This document shows positions 16,481 through 25,502 of a DNA stretch of 64,000 bases, piece by piece. The position numbers and the translations under genes are program-made. Positions within the stretch are counted from its first letter, which is position 1. Every line of letters starts with the position of its first letter. The stretch lies in contig NZ_PYGK01000025.1 in assembly GCF_003014595.1 (NCBI RefSeq), positions 1 through 64,000 of the forward strand, written 5' to 3'. Origin of the DNA: Chitinophaga ginsengisoli (GTDB lineage: Bacteria; Bacteroidota; Bacteroidia; Chitinophagales; Chitinophagaceae). The notes below the pieces were generated by a model. It was given only the letters and a program-made list of their open reading frames with translations, searched no databases and had not been told where the DNA came from.

Positions 16481-16513
16481 TACCAGAGCGAGCACAGGCT
16501 GATACCAGAGCGA
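16481..16513. repeat. Direct repeat TACCAGAGCGA, 22-bp spacing
   Basis: TACCAGAGCGA occurs at 16481-16491 and 16503-16513. The 22-bp spacing equals the unit length of the adjacent palindrome and twice the 11-bp repeats further upstream. Confidence 0.6.
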
Positions 16514-16593
16514 ATCCGGAACGGAAACAATGGCTAAAAAGGAGGTTACGGTTTCTTAACAGGAATTGATTATCAAAGTAATTTCTATTATAC

Positions 16594-16601
16594 TATCTTT
16601 G
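16594..16601 (+). promoter_or_regulatory. TAnnTTTG-like box in front of bioD
   Basis: TATCTTTG fits the -7 consensus but lies only 6 bases before the ATG at 16608, which would give a nearly leaderless mRNA. The same octamer recurs at 17221-17228 before the next gene. Confidence 0.35.
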
Positions 16602-16607
16602 CATGTC

Positions 16608-17234
16608 ATGAGTGAAAGGATTTTTATAACCGGGATAGGTACCGGGGTGGGGAAAACAGTCACTTCGGCCTGTGTAGTGGAAGCACTGCAGGCTGATTAC
16701 TGGAAGCCCGTACAGACAGGACTGAAGGAGGGGACAGACACAGATACGGTAAAAAGTTTAATATCAAATCCGGTGTCGGTATGCCACCGGGAGGCCTACT
16801 GCCTGGAAGCGCCAGCCTCGCCACACCTGGCCGCCAGACTGGAGGATGTGAACATAAACGTTAAAAGGATACTTGAGCTGGCACACAGTATTCAGCCATC
16901 CAACCGGTCGTTGGTCATAGAAGGGGCCGGGGGACTGATGGTGCCATTAACGGAGCAGGTCTTCACCATCGATTTTATACAGCAACTGGAGGCAAAGGTC
17001 ATTATTGTGGCCCAGAACTACCTGGGAAGCATCAACCATGCACTATTGACCGCCCGGGTACTGAAACAACACGCTATCCCTGTACTGGGCTGGATCTTCA
17101 GCGGAGAATACCATAGCAATGAAACCGAAGTGATAGGATGGAGCGGCTATCCGCTGCTGGGAAGGATACCTCACACAGGCCTGGTTGACAGGGCTTTTGT
17201 GAAGGAACAGGCAGAAAAGCTATCTTTGTGGTAA
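16608..17234 (+). CDS. bioD: ATP-dependent dethiobiotin synthetase BioD
   Basis: I take the ATG at 16608, giving 208 residues starting MSERIFITGIGTGVGKT; an upstream TTG at 16566 would add 14 hydrophobic residues not typical of the family. BioD closes the ureido ring of 7,8-diaminopelargonic acid with CO2 and ATP, the next-to-last step of biotin synthesis. The P-loop GIGTGVGKT and the substrate loop PVQTGLKEGTDTD are present, as is VIEGAGGLMVPL near 104-115. Other bio genes are not in the window. It overlaps or abuts the folate ligase gene and lpxK, so it heads a mixed operon. Confidence 0.93.
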   Translation: MSERIFITGIGTGVGKTVTSACVVEALQADYWKPVQTGLKEGTDTDTVKSLISNPVSVCHREAYCLEAPASPHLAARLEDVNINVKRILELAHSIQPSNRSLVIEGAGGLMVPLTEQVFTIDFIQQLEAKVIIVAQNYLGSINHALLTARVLKQHAIPVLGWIFSGEYHSNETEVIGWSGYPLLGRIPHTGLVDRAFVKEQAEKLSLW

Positions 17235-17245
17235 TACAGATCCAC

Positions 17246-17836
17246 TTGTTAACAAAAAAGGATATACGAAAGGAATACCTGGAAAAACGTCTAAACCTTC
17301 CGGATGATGTGATAGCCACCCTGAACAGGGAGTTATTAAACCAATGCCAGCTGCTGGATTACAGCACTTTCAGAATGGCACACATTTTTCTTCCCATCAC
17401 TGAAAAGAAAGAAGCGGATACGTATGCACTGGTGCACTGGGCCAGAGAGGCCTATCCTAAATTGCAGTGGGCACTGTCAAAGTCAGACATGCGCAATGCG
17501 ACGATGGAGCATTACCTGTGGAAACCGGAAACCGTACTGGTCAGGAACGCCTATGGTATACCGGAACCCGCCGGTGGACTACCCTTACTACCCGCAGAGA
17601 TGGACCTGGTTTTTGTACCTATGCTCGCATTTGACAAAAGCGGCCAGCGGGTAGGATACGGAAAGGGGATGTACGACCGTTTCCTGAAAGAATGCCTGCC
17701 AACAGTGACCACCATCGGACTGTCATTGTTTGGACCGGTGGATGCCATTGAAGATGTGAACGCAAACGACGTTCCCCTGCACATGGTCATCACGCCGCAA
17801 ACAATTTATGATTTCAAAAAAAGCAAGGAATGCTGA
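17246..17836 (+). CDS. 5-formyltetrahydrofolate cyclo-ligase
   Basis: The preferred start is the TTG at 17246 (MLTKKDIRKEYLEKR, 196 residues); a GTG at 17228 in frame is an alternative (202 residues). The enzyme converts 5-formyl-THF to 5,10-methenyl-THF using ATP. Marks are the N-terminal basic helix, FLPITEKKEADT (about 50-60), DLVFVPMLAFDKSGQRVGYGKGMYDRFL (about 130-157), which holds the nucleotide and folate loops, and a C-terminal DVPLHMVITPQ. It ends 7 bases inside the lpxK frame, indicating co-translation. Confidence 0.93.
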   Translation: MLTKKDIRKEYLEKRLNLPDDVIATLNRELLNQCQLLDYSTFRMAHIFLPITEKKEADTYALVHWAREAYPKLQWALSKSDMRNATMEHYLWKPETVLVRNAYGIPEPAGGLPLLPAEMDLVFVPMLAFDKSGQRVGYGKGMYDRFLKECLPTVTTIGLSLFGPVDAIEDVNANDVPLHMVITPQTIYDFKKSKEC

Positions 17837-18897
17837 AACACCTGAAGATCTTATTATACCCTTTTTCACTGTTGTATGGCCTCGTGATGTGGAGCCGCAA
17901 CCGTTTCTATGATACCAATATGCTGACTGCCGTGGAGTTTGACCTGCCCGTTATTGCTGTCGGCAACCTGTCAGTAGGAGGTACCGGTAAAACCCCGCAC
18001 GTAGAACACCTCATCAGGATATTAAAGGATAAATACCGTGTAGCGACCCTCAGCCGGGGATACAACCGGCGTAGCAGCGGCTACCTGCTGGCCAATGAGA
18101 CCAGCACAGCGGCGCAACTGGGCGATGAACCGATGCAGTTTCATCAGAAATTCCCGGATATAGAGGTCTGTGTAGGGGAGGAACGCATGCTGGCCATACC
18201 ACAGCTGCTGGGAGAACGCCCCGAAACGGAAGTGATACTGCTGGACGATGCCTTCCAGCACCGCTCCGTAAGACCAGGCATGAATATCCTGATCACGGAG
18301 TATAACCGCCGCTTCACCAAGGATCATGTAGTACCTTTCGGCCGCCTGCGCGAAGGCCGTAAAGGCTATGAAAGGGCCAATTGTATCATTGTGTCCAAAT
18401 GTCCGCCGCAACTGTCGAACGCTGAAAAAGCCGCCATCAGGCAGGAAATAAAGCCCCTGCCACATCAGCAACTGTTTTTTACTTCTCTGAAATATGGCGA
18501 ACTATATGACATGTTCAGCGGCAACCCGGTTCCCGCGCCCGCAGATACCACTGTACTCCTCGTGTGTGGTATTGCCCGCCCGGAACCGCTTTTACAACAA
18601 CTGAAGGAAAGCTATAAAAATGTGTTCCTCCTGCCTTTTCCGGATCATTATTACTATTCCGTCCCTGATCTGGAGAAAATAAACAGGGAACTTGGCAACC
18701 TTCCCGGCACCCACAAACTGGTGGTAACAACGGAAAAGGACGCGGTAAGACTACAACTGCTCGAAGACCGCCTGCGTCCCATGAACATACCCATAGCCGT
18801 TATGCCGGTAGAAATATCTTTCCTCTACGGGGAAGGAGAATCATTTAATAATTATATTTTTACTTACGTGGATCAGTTTGGAAGTAACCATGATTAA
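17830..18897 (+). CDS. lpxK: Tetraacyldisaccharide 4'-kinase LpxK
   Basis: 355 residues. LpxK phosphorylates the 4' position of the lipid A disaccharide precursor at the inner membrane. The N-terminus holds an amphipathic membrane-binding helix (LKILLYPFSLLYGLVMWSRN), followed by the Walker A motif NLSVGGTGKTP (about 47-57) and the catalytic-region stretch LLDDAFQHRSVRPGMNILI (about 138-156). It shows that the organism makes lipid A. It overlaps the folate ligase by 7 bases and ends 11 bases before rnr, all plus strand. Confidence 0.96.
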   Translation: MLKHLKILLYPFSLLYGLVMWSRNRFYDTNMLTAVEFDLPVIAVGNLSVGGTGKTPHVEHLIRILKDKYRVATLSRGYNRRSSGYLLANETSTAAQLGDEPMQFHQKFPDIEVCVGEERMLAIPQLLGERPETEVILLDDAFQHRSVRPGMNILITEYNRRFTKDHVVPFGRLREGRKGYERANCIIVSKCPPQLSNAEKAAIRQEIKPLPHQQLFFTSLKYGELYDMFSGNPVPAPADTTVLLVCGIARPEPLLQQLKESYKNVFLLPFPDHYYYSVPDLEKINRELGNLPGTHKLVVTTEKDAVRLQLLEDRLRPMNIPIAVMPVEISFLYGEGESFNNYIFTYVDQFGSNHD

Positions 18898-18908
18898 ACG
18901 TTACGAGA

Positions 18909-21044
18909 ATGACTAAAAAGAAAAAACCTCAAAAACACAGCAGCCAGAAGAAAACCTTTCGTGGCACTGTACAGATAACCCGCTCCGGGATGTCCTTTGT
19001 TATCATTGAAGGGCAGGAGAAGGACGTTATGGTCCGCCAGAAAAACCTTAATACCGCTCTTGATGGAGATGACGTACTTGTTGATGTGATCAAACAGGGT
19101 AAGAACGAAGGACGTATGGAAGGGGTGATAACGGAAATCGTTAAACGCAAAAAGATTGAGTTCACCGGTACCCTGCAGGTCAACAAAGGCTTCGCTTTCC
19201 TGGTACCGGAAAAAGGGCTCTTCATGCCCGATATATATATACCCGCCAATTCCATGAAGAATGCGAAGAACGGGGACAAAGCCGTCGTACGCGTAGTCGC
19301 CTGGGGCGAAAAGACCCGCAAACCCGTGGGCGAGATCGTGGAAGTACTGGATGCCAGCAATACCAACGACCTGGCCATGAAGGAGATCCTGATAGAAAGC
19401 GGATTCCCGCTCAGCTTCCCCGGCGAGGTCATGAAGGAACTGGCGCAGATCACCGAGAACATAGACGCAGAAGAGATAAAGAACAGGAAGGACTTCCGTA
19501 AGATCCTCACCTTCACGATCGACCCTGTTGATGCAAAGGATTTTGATGATGCGATCTCTATCCGTAAGCTGCGTGGGAGCTGGTATGAAGTAGGTGTGCA
19601 TATTGCTGACGTGAGTCACTATGTATTGCCGGATACAGCCCTGGATAAGGAGGCCGACAAACGCGCTACTTCCGTATACCTGCCAGACCGTGTACTGCCT
19701 ATGCTGCCGGAAAAGATCTCCAATGAGCTGTGCTCCCTGCGTCCGCATGAAGACAAGCTGACCTTCTCTGCCGTTTTTAAAATGAATGATAAGGGTGAGA
19801 TCAAAGAACACTGGCTGGGCAGGACGGCGATACATTCCAATCACCGTTTCACTTATGAAGATGTGCAGGATATCATAGAATCCGGTGAAGGACCTTACCA
19901 GGATGAGGTATTGTTATTGAACAATATTGCACAAACCTTGCGTAAGCAGCGTTTTGAGAATGGCGCTATCAATTTCTCCTCCCAGGAGGTACGCTTCCAG
20001 CTGGATGAGAATGCAAAGCCCATAGGTATCGTCGTAAAGGAGAGCAAAGAAGCGCACCAATTGATCGAAGAGCTGATGCTGCTGGCCAACAGGACCGTGG
20101 CGGAATATGTATATAATATCCGCATAGGTACCAACCAGCACGTACCATTCCCATACCGTGTGCATGATACGCCGGATGAGGAAAAGTTGAAAGTGTTCTC
20201 CGGTTTTGCCCGTAAGTTCGGTCATAAGCTGGAAATAGATAATCCGGATAAACTGGCCCGTTCCTTTAATGAAATGTTGCAGCTGGCCCATGGTAAACCT
20301 GAACAGCATGTATTGGAAACCCTGGGTATCCGTACGATGGCGAAAGCGGCTTATACGGTGGATGATATCGGTCACTACGGATTAGGATTTGATCACTACT
20401 GTCACTTTACCTCTCCGATACGCCGTTATCCGGATGTACTTGTACATCGTGTTTTGCAGCAATGCCTGACGCACAATATCCATCCTGATAAGCAGATGGA
20501 GAAGAAGTGTAAGCATTCCTCTGAAATGGAACGTAAGGCCATGGATGCGGAAAGAGCGGCCAATAAATATAAACAGGTGGAATATATGCAGCAGTACATC
20601 GGCGAAGAATTTGACGGTGTAGTGAGCGGTGTGGCCCACTTTGGCTTCTGGGTGGAAACAGTGGATACCAAGTGTGAAGGGCTGGTGAGTATTCATAACA
20701 TGAGCACCAAAGACGAATTCAAGTATGACGAGAATGAGTATGCCCTGATCGGTATGTTCACCGGCAAAAAGATCCGTATAGGTGATAAAGTAAGGATACA
20801 GGTGGTAGCTGCCAACCTGGTGAAACGCCAGCTGGACTATGACCTGATTGAAGAGGATGGAGGTGAGCCTGGACCATTCAGAAAGCCTGCGCGTAAGCCG
20901 GCGGCTACTGACAAGCCGGGACGCAAATCAGCGGCTGCTGACAGAAAGGAAACAAAGACCAAAGGAAAAAAGAAGGATACAAGCGATAAGAAGAAACCTG
21001 CATCTGCAAAGAGGCAGGCTTCCTCTTCCCGTAAAAAGCCATAA
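18909..21044 (+). CDS. rnr: Ribonuclease R
   Basis: 711 residues. Order: OB/cold-shock domains (about 15-150), RNB catalytic domain (about 190-530) with TIDPVDAKDFDDAISI holding the metal-binding aspartates, and a C-terminal S1 domain (about 555-640: EFDGVVSGVAHFGFWVETVDTKCEGLVSI). It degrades structured RNA 3' to 5', and with SmpB and tmRNA it clears mRNA from stalled ribosomes. The last 65 residues are a low-complexity Lys/Ala/Pro/Arg tail, as in many RNase R proteins. Third or fourth gene of the bioD-lpxK plus-strand run. Confidence 0.97.
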   Translation: MTKKKKPQKHSSQKKTFRGTVQITRSGMSFVIIEGQEKDVMVRQKNLNTALDGDDVLVDVIKQGKNEGRMEGVITEIVKRKKIEFTGTLQVNKGFAFLVPEKGLFMPDIYIPANSMKNAKNGDKAVVRVVAWGEKTRKPVGEIVEVLDASNTNDLAMKEILIESGFPLSFPGEVMKELAQITENIDAEEIKNRKDFRKILTFTIDPVDAKDFDDAISIRKLRGSWYEVGVHIADVSHYVLPDTALDKEADKRATSVYLPDRVLPMLPEKISNELCSLRPHEDKLTFSAVFKMNDKGEIKEHWLGRTAIHSNHRFTYEDVQDIIESGEGPYQDEVLLLNNIAQTLRKQRFENGAINFSSQEVRFQLDENAKPIGIVVKESKEAHQLIEELMLLANRTVAEYVYNIRIGTNQHVPFPYRVHDTPDEEKLKVFSGFARKFGHKLEIDNPDKLARSFNEMLQLAHGKPEQHVLETLGIRTMAKAAYTVDDIGHYGLGFDHYCHFTSPIRRYPDVLVHRVLQQCLTHNIHPDKQMEKKCKHSSEMERKAMDAERAANKYKQVEYMQQYIGEEFDGVVSGVAHFGFWVETVDTKCEGLVSIHNMSTKDEFKYDENEYALIGMFTGKKIRIGDKVRIQVVAANLVKRQLDYDLIEEDGGEPGPFRKPARKPAATDKPGRKSAAADRKETKTKGKKKDTSDKKKPASAKRQASSSRKKP

Positions 21045-21082
21045 TTTATATAACTTACAGCCGCTTATTCGAAAAACATACC

Positions 21083-22054
21083 ATGCATTCATTTAAAGAC
21101 CTGACTATCCGCTTCGGAGAACATTTCAGTAAAGAACAATTCCCTGCGCAGCCAAAAAAGCTCTATGATGCTGCCAGCCATATCCTCAATATAGGCGGAA
21201 AGCGAATCAGACCGGTGCTGAGTATTATGGGCAATGAACTGTTTGACGAGATCCACCCGGATGCGTTCGAAGTGGGTACCGCCGTAGAACTGTTCCATAA
21301 CTTCACCCTGGTGCATGATGATATCATGGACAAAGCGCCACTACGCCGTAACCAGCCTACCGTACATACCCTGTATGGTGAGACCGCGGCTATACTGGCG
21401 GGAGATGTGATGCTGATCAAGGTATATGAATACCTGAACAAGGTACAGCCACATTATAAACAGAAGCTGATCACTGCTTTCAATAAGGCGGCTATAGAAG
21501 TGTGCGAAGGACAGCAGATGGATATGGACTTCGAAGAGATGGAGCCGGAGCAGGTTCGTTATGATGACTATGTGACGATGATCGCGCTGAAAACCTCCGT
21601 GTTACTGGCAGCCAGCCTGAAAATGGGGGCTATCATCGGTGGTGGCAGCGAATACAATCAGCAGCATATATATGAATTCGGTAAAAATATAGGGATCGCT
21701 TTCCAGATCCAGGACGACTTCCTGGACGCATTCGGTGATCCGGAGAAATTTGGCAAACAACAGGGAGGGGATATTCTGGTCAATAAAAAGACCTTCCTGC
21801 TGTTAAAAGCGCTGGAACTGTGCAATCCTGCGCAGCAGCAGCAACTGAAGGAACTGCTGGCTACCAGCCCGGATGATAAGGTAAACCAGGTATTGGAGCT
21901 GTTCCATGATTGTAAGGTGGATGCCTGGGCGGAAAAGGAGAAAGAACGTTTCCAGCAGATTGCCTTTGAACACCTGGAAAATATTGCGGTAATCTCTACC
22001 CGTAAGAAACCGCTGATGGAACTGGCCAACTACCTCTTGAACAGGGAACACTAA
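21083..22054 (+). CDS. Polyprenyl diphosphate synthase (trans-isoprenyl)
   Basis: 323 residues. Both aspartate motifs are clear: first HDDIMDKAPLRR (about 77-88) and second QIQDDFLDAFGDPEKFGK (about 207-224). GGKRIRPVL near 34-42 binds the allylic diphosphate. It condenses isopentenyl diphosphate onto an allylic primer; Bacteroidota use a long product for the menaquinone side chain, but chain length cannot be settled from sequence alone. It starts 38 bases after rnr and is probably co-transcribed. Confidence 0.93.
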   Translation: MHSFKDLTIRFGEHFSKEQFPAQPKKLYDAASHILNIGGKRIRPVLSIMGNELFDEIHPDAFEVGTAVELFHNFTLVHDDIMDKAPLRRNQPTVHTLYGETAAILAGDVMLIKVYEYLNKVQPHYKQKLITAFNKAAIEVCEGQQMDMDFEEMEPEQVRYDDYVTMIALKTSVLLAASLKMGAIIGGGSEYNQQHIYEFGKNIGIAFQIQDDFLDAFGDPEKFGKQQGGDILVNKKTFLLLKALELCNPAQQQQLKELLATSPDDKVNQVLELFHDCKVDAWAEKEKERFQQIAFEHLENIAVISTRKKPLMELANYLLNREH

Positions 22055-22132
22055 TCTGCTCCCTCCAAATTTGTGTATCGGTTAATTTATATATATTCGC
22101 GCATTAGCTAAACCTGTAACCAAAATACCTGC

Positions 22133-23782
22133 ATGTCCAAATCGCTTTTTCGTAAGAAATCTATTGTCAGTATTCTGCAAGATAATCAAGATGGTTTGAC
22201 GGATGCACACGGAGGAGGGGAGTTAAATAAAGTGTTACGGGTGCGGGACCTGACTGCCTTGGGTATCGCCGCTGTGATCGGCGCGGGTATCTTTTCTACT
22301 ATCGGGGAAGCCTCTTATCATGGAGGTCCCGGGGTTTCCTTACTTTTTATTATTACTGCCGTTACCTGCGGGTTTTCTGCACTCTGTTATGCGGAGTTTG
22401 CATCCCGTGTACCGGTATCCGGCAGTGCGTATACTTATTCCTACGTGACTTTCGGGGAGCTGGCCGCCTGGGTGATCGGGTGGGCGCTCATCCTGGAATA
22501 TGCCATCGGGAATATAGCCGTCGCCATTTCCTGGAGCGGGTATTTTAATAACCTGCTGGCTGGTGTTGGCAAAGCGGTTGGGCTCAACCTGTCATTCCCT
22601 GACTGGCTGACCAGCAACTACGATAGCGCATCGCCTGCATTGTACGCGGCAGCGCCACATATTGCCGGCATTCCGATCATTCTGAATCTGCCGGCATTTA
22701 TTATTGTGGTCCTCGTTACTTACCTGGCCTATGTGGGCATCCGGGAAAGTAAAAAGAGCGCCAATTTCATGGTAGGCCTCAAGATACTGGTGATCATCTT
22801 TGTGATCGTGGTGGGAGCCTTTTATGTGAACGTAGATAACTGGAGCCCTTTTATGCCTAATGGGTTTTCCGGCGTATTAAAGGGGGTATCTGCCGTATTC
22901 TTTGCCTATATCGGGTTTGATGCGATCAGTACTACGGCTGAAGAGTGTTCTAATCCGCAGCGTGATCTTCCCAGGGGTATGATCTATTCGCTGATCATCT
23001 GTACGGTATTATATGTGCTCATTGCTTTTGTATTGACAGGGATGGTATCTTACTCTCAACTGAAGGTAGAAGACCCGCTGGCATTCGTATTCAATGCGGT
23101 AAACCTGCCTAAGGTGAGTTTCCTGATATCTGTAAGTGCGGTGATAGCCACTACCAGCGTGCTGCTGGTATTCCAGATCGGGCAGCCCCGTATCTGGATG
23201 AGTATGAGCCGGGATGGTCTGCTGCCGAAGAAGTTCAGTATCATCCATCCGAGGTTTAAAACGCCTTCATTTGCTACCATTATAACGGGTTTCCTGGTAG
23301 GTATTCCGGCCCTGTTCCTGAACCTGACCATTGTGACAGACCTGACCAGTATAGGTACCTTATTCGCCTTTATCCTGGTATGTGGTGGGGTATTGTTACT
23401 GCCACCGCAGGAGAAACATCCTCACACCAAACGTTTCAGATTGCCCTACATCAACGGGCAGTTCATCGTACCAGTCATTGTCATCCTATTTGCTTACCTG
23501 TTCCGCAATGAGTTGCCTCACCGCTTTTCCTTTGCAGGTGGCTGGGACGAGTGGAAACATAATATTCCCTTCTTCTTTTTCGTGGTGGCGGCGCTGACGT
23601 TCACTGTACTTTCCTTCCTTAAAAAGCTATCGCTGATACCTGTATTGGGTTTGCTGAGCTGTTTCTATCTGATGACAGAGATCGGGTTCCGAAACTGGGT
23701 GGTATTTTTCATCTGGCTGCTGATTGGTCTGACTATTTACTTCTGTTACGGTTATAAAAGAAGTAAGCTGGCACAAGCGTAA
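22133..23782 (+). CDS. APC-family amino acid permease
   Basis: 549 residues with about 12-14 hydrophobic helices. The APC superfamily marks are the unwound TM1 motif IGAGIFSTIG (about 46-55), YAEFASRVPVSGSAYTYSYV after TM2-TM3 (about 86-105), and the FFAYIGFDAISTTAEE loop (about 257-272). The layout resembles cationic amino acid transporters (CAT/YfnA group) with extra C-terminal helices. Substrate is not decided. A 78-bp gap separates it from the prenyl synthase; it is followed by an independent DoxX gene. Confidence 0.92.
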   Translation: MSKSLFRKKSIVSILQDNQDGLTDAHGGGELNKVLRVRDLTALGIAAVIGAGIFSTIGEASYHGGPGVSLLFIITAVTCGFSALCYAEFASRVPVSGSAYTYSYVTFGELAAWVIGWALILEYAIGNIAVAISWSGYFNNLLAGVGKAVGLNLSFPDWLTSNYDSASPALYAAAPHIAGIPIILNLPAFIIVVLVTYLAYVGIRESKKSANFMVGLKILVIIFVIVVGAFYVNVDNWSPFMPNGFSGVLKGVSAVFFAYIGFDAISTTAEECSNPQRDLPRGMIYSLIICTVLYVLIAFVLTGMVSYSQLKVEDPLAFVFNAVNLPKVSFLISVSAVIATTSVLLVFQIGQPRIWMSMSRDGLLPKKFSIIHPRFKTPSFATIITGFLVGIPALFLNLTIVTDLTSIGTLFAFILVCGGVLLLPPQEKHPHTKRFRLPYINGQFIVPVIVILFAYLFRNELPHRFSFAGGWDEWKHNIPFFFFVVAALTFTVLSFLKKLSLIPVLGLLSCFYLMTEIGFRNWVVFFIWLLIGLTIYFCYGYKRSKLAQA

Positions 23783-23891
23783 GATAATCATGGTTTTAGG
23801 TCGTTTATTGCTTCCGTCAAGTTAAATGTTGCTACGGTCAACTTTATTTCGTATATTCGGATAAGCTCTTTGATCATTAAAATCATGTGTT

Positions 23892-24344
23892 ATGAATCTG
23901 CTACAACGAATTGACCGTTGGGGCGAACGCCATCATCCTCGTTGGCTTGATGGTCTCCGTGTCCTGTTAGGTGTATTCTTATTCTACAAAGGAGTGGTTT
24001 TCATACAAAATATTGATGTACTAAAATCTGTGATCGACCAAAGTCCATGGCTCACAGTAATGTCTTTCTGGCTTGCTCACTATATCGTCTTTGCTCACTT
24101 GCTCGGAGGTATCCTTATTGTTTTCGGTTTACTTACACGTGTGGCTATTCTGGCCCAGATTCCAATCCTTTTAGGCGCCATCTTTATTGTACATACTTCT
24201 ACGGGGTTACATACTACCGGGTTATTTAATGTACATGCAGAGACCGGCCTTTCTATCCTTGTTCTGCTGCTTCTGGTTTTCTTCCTGGTGGAAGGCAGCG
24301 GCCCCATGTCCTTTGATGATTATATGCGCCGCCATCCGGCTTGA
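23892..24344 (+). CDS. DoxX family membrane protein
   Basis: 150 residues with four hydrophobic helices, the DoxX/DoxD layout: helix 1 with LDGLRVLLGVFLFYKGVVFI, helix 2 SFWLAHYIVFAHLLGGILIVFGLLTR, helix 3 AILAQIPILLGAIFIV, and helix 4 LVLLLLVFFLVEGSGP. The GGILIVFGLLTR element is typical. The biochemical role of most family members is unknown; some associate with thiosulfate or redox stress pathways. It starts at ATG 23892, separated by 110 bp from the permease, and is followed by an Smr gene with its own promoter-like box. Confidence 0.87.
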   Translation: MNLLQRIDRWGERHHPRWLDGLRVLLGVFLFYKGVVFIQNIDVLKSVIDQSPWLTVMSFWLAHYIVFAHLLGGILIVFGLLTRVAILAQIPILLGAIFIVHTSTGLHTTGLFNVHAETGLSILVLLLLVFFLVEGSGPMSFDDYMRRHPA

Positions 24345-24357
24345 GGAATAATTGTCT

Positions 24358-24429
24358 TACCTTTGCCCTCCGCGATGCGGACTGCTTTGTATTGGCAGTT
24401 CACGTTAAAACTGTATTTTCCATCGCGGA
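24358..24429 (+). promoter_or_regulatory. TAnnTTTG promoter box with structured leader of the Smr gene
   Basis: TACCTTTG at 24358-24365 matches the -7 consensus. Downstream, TCCGCGATG (24369-24377) is the exact reverse complement of CATCGCGGA (24421-24429). They enclose a second helix ACTGC (24381-24385) with GCAGT (24395-24399). A competing local hairpin TCCGC-GAT-GCGGA shares the first strand. The leader ends 9 bases before the ATG at 24439, so the two folds could switch translation. Confidence 0.5.
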
Positions 24430-24438
24430 CCTGCAAGT

Positions 24439-25467
24439 ATGAAGTTTGAGATTGGCGATAAAATATTACTGCTACATTCCAAAGAAGAGGGGACAGTTGT
24501 CGACATTATCAATGCCGACATGGTCATGGTAGAAGTGGGCAAGGTCACCTTTCCGGTGTATCTTGACCAGATAGATTTTCCGTATTTTCACCGCTTTACA
24601 ACGCCTAAACCGACTCCGCCGCCACAGCGGATCCAGGGCTATGATATCAAGCCGGAAAAGAAGAAATACGAAGATAATATCCGGATGAGCCGGGGAATGT
24701 TCCTTTCTATATTGCCTGTTTTCAGAATGGACGCTTATGAAGAGCATGTCCAGTCCCTCAAATTCCATCTGCTGAATGAGACCAGCGAAGCCTACCGTTT
24801 TAACTTCCAGGTATGGTTGCGGAACAGTATGGAACTGGAGATCCGGAACGAGATCCAGCCTTTCAGTAACTTCTATCTGTCCGATCTGCAGTTTGAATCA
24901 CTGAACGACAGTCCCAGGCTGGAGTTCGTTTTCTTCCCGAAAGAGAAAAATGATAAACTGGCGCCTTCCTTCCCGAAAACATGGAAGCCGAAGGTAAAAC
25001 AGCTGTTCCTGCAGCTTTCTGAACTGCAGGCCAGGAGGGATGCTACGCTTAGCCAGGTGCTGTTCGAAAAATACCCGGAAAAAAGCAAAAACGACAAACC
25101 TTATTTCGACGCCAGCAGTATAGGCTCACTCTCTGCCGGCAGTACACCGGCGGCCCCTCCGGTACCGGAAGCGCCGGTGCAGCCTAAATATGAGCTGGAC
25201 CTCCATATAGAAATGCTGGTAAAAGAATGGCGCGGGCTCAAGAATATTGAGATACTGGCCATACAGCTGAATGAATTCGTACACTACCTGGAACTGGCCA
25301 TTGCGCATCATCAACACAGCATGATCGTTATCCACGGAGTAGGGAAGGGCAAGCTGAAGGATGAGATCCATGCTATCCTGCGGGATACGCCTGAAGTGGA
25401 GCGGTTCATCAATGAATATCATCCCCGCTATGGCTATGGCGCTACGGAGATATTTTTCCGGCACTAG
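24439..25467 (+). CDS. DUF2027 and Smr-domain protein
   Basis: 342 residues. The N-terminus (MKFEIGDKILLLHSKEEGTVVDI) is a small beta-barrel of the type in DUF2027 proteins; the middle (about 85-200) is another beta-rich module. A Pro/Ala linker (about 228-250) joins the C-terminal Smr domain (about 255-342), with the LDLHIEMLV motif and IVIHGVGKGKLKDEIHAIL. Smr domains are nicking endonucleases in MutS2 and some RNA-cleaving proteins; here there is no MutS ATPase. It may act on nucleic acid or ribosomes, but this is not shown. The last gene before rnpB, 36 bases upstream. Confidence 0.9.
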   Translation: MKFEIGDKILLLHSKEEGTVVDIINADMVMVEVGKVTFPVYLDQIDFPYFHRFTTPKPTPPPQRIQGYDIKPEKKKYEDNIRMSRGMFLSILPVFRMDAYEEHVQSLKFHLLNETSEAYRFNFQVWLRNSMELEIRNEIQPFSNFYLSDLQFESLNDSPRLEFVFFPKEKNDKLAPSFPKTWKPKVKQLFLQLSELQARRDATLSQVLFEKYPEKSKNDKPYFDASSIGSLSAGSTPAAPPVPEAPVQPKYELDLHIEMLVKEWRGLKNIEILAIQLNEFVHYLELAIAHHQHSMIVIHGVGKGKLKDEIHAILRDTPEVERFINEYHPRYGYGATEIFFRH

Positions 25468-25488
25468 TCCATATGCCGTCTTTTCTAT

Positions 25489-25496
25489 TACATTTG
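25489..25496 (+). promoter_or_regulatory. TAnnTTTG -7 box of rnpB
   Basis: TACATTTG lies exactly 7 bases before the predicted 5' end of RNase P RNA. This spacing agrees with a -7 element and supports use of this consensus elsewhere in the window. Confidence 0.65.
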
Positions 25497-25502
25497 CAGA
25501 AA

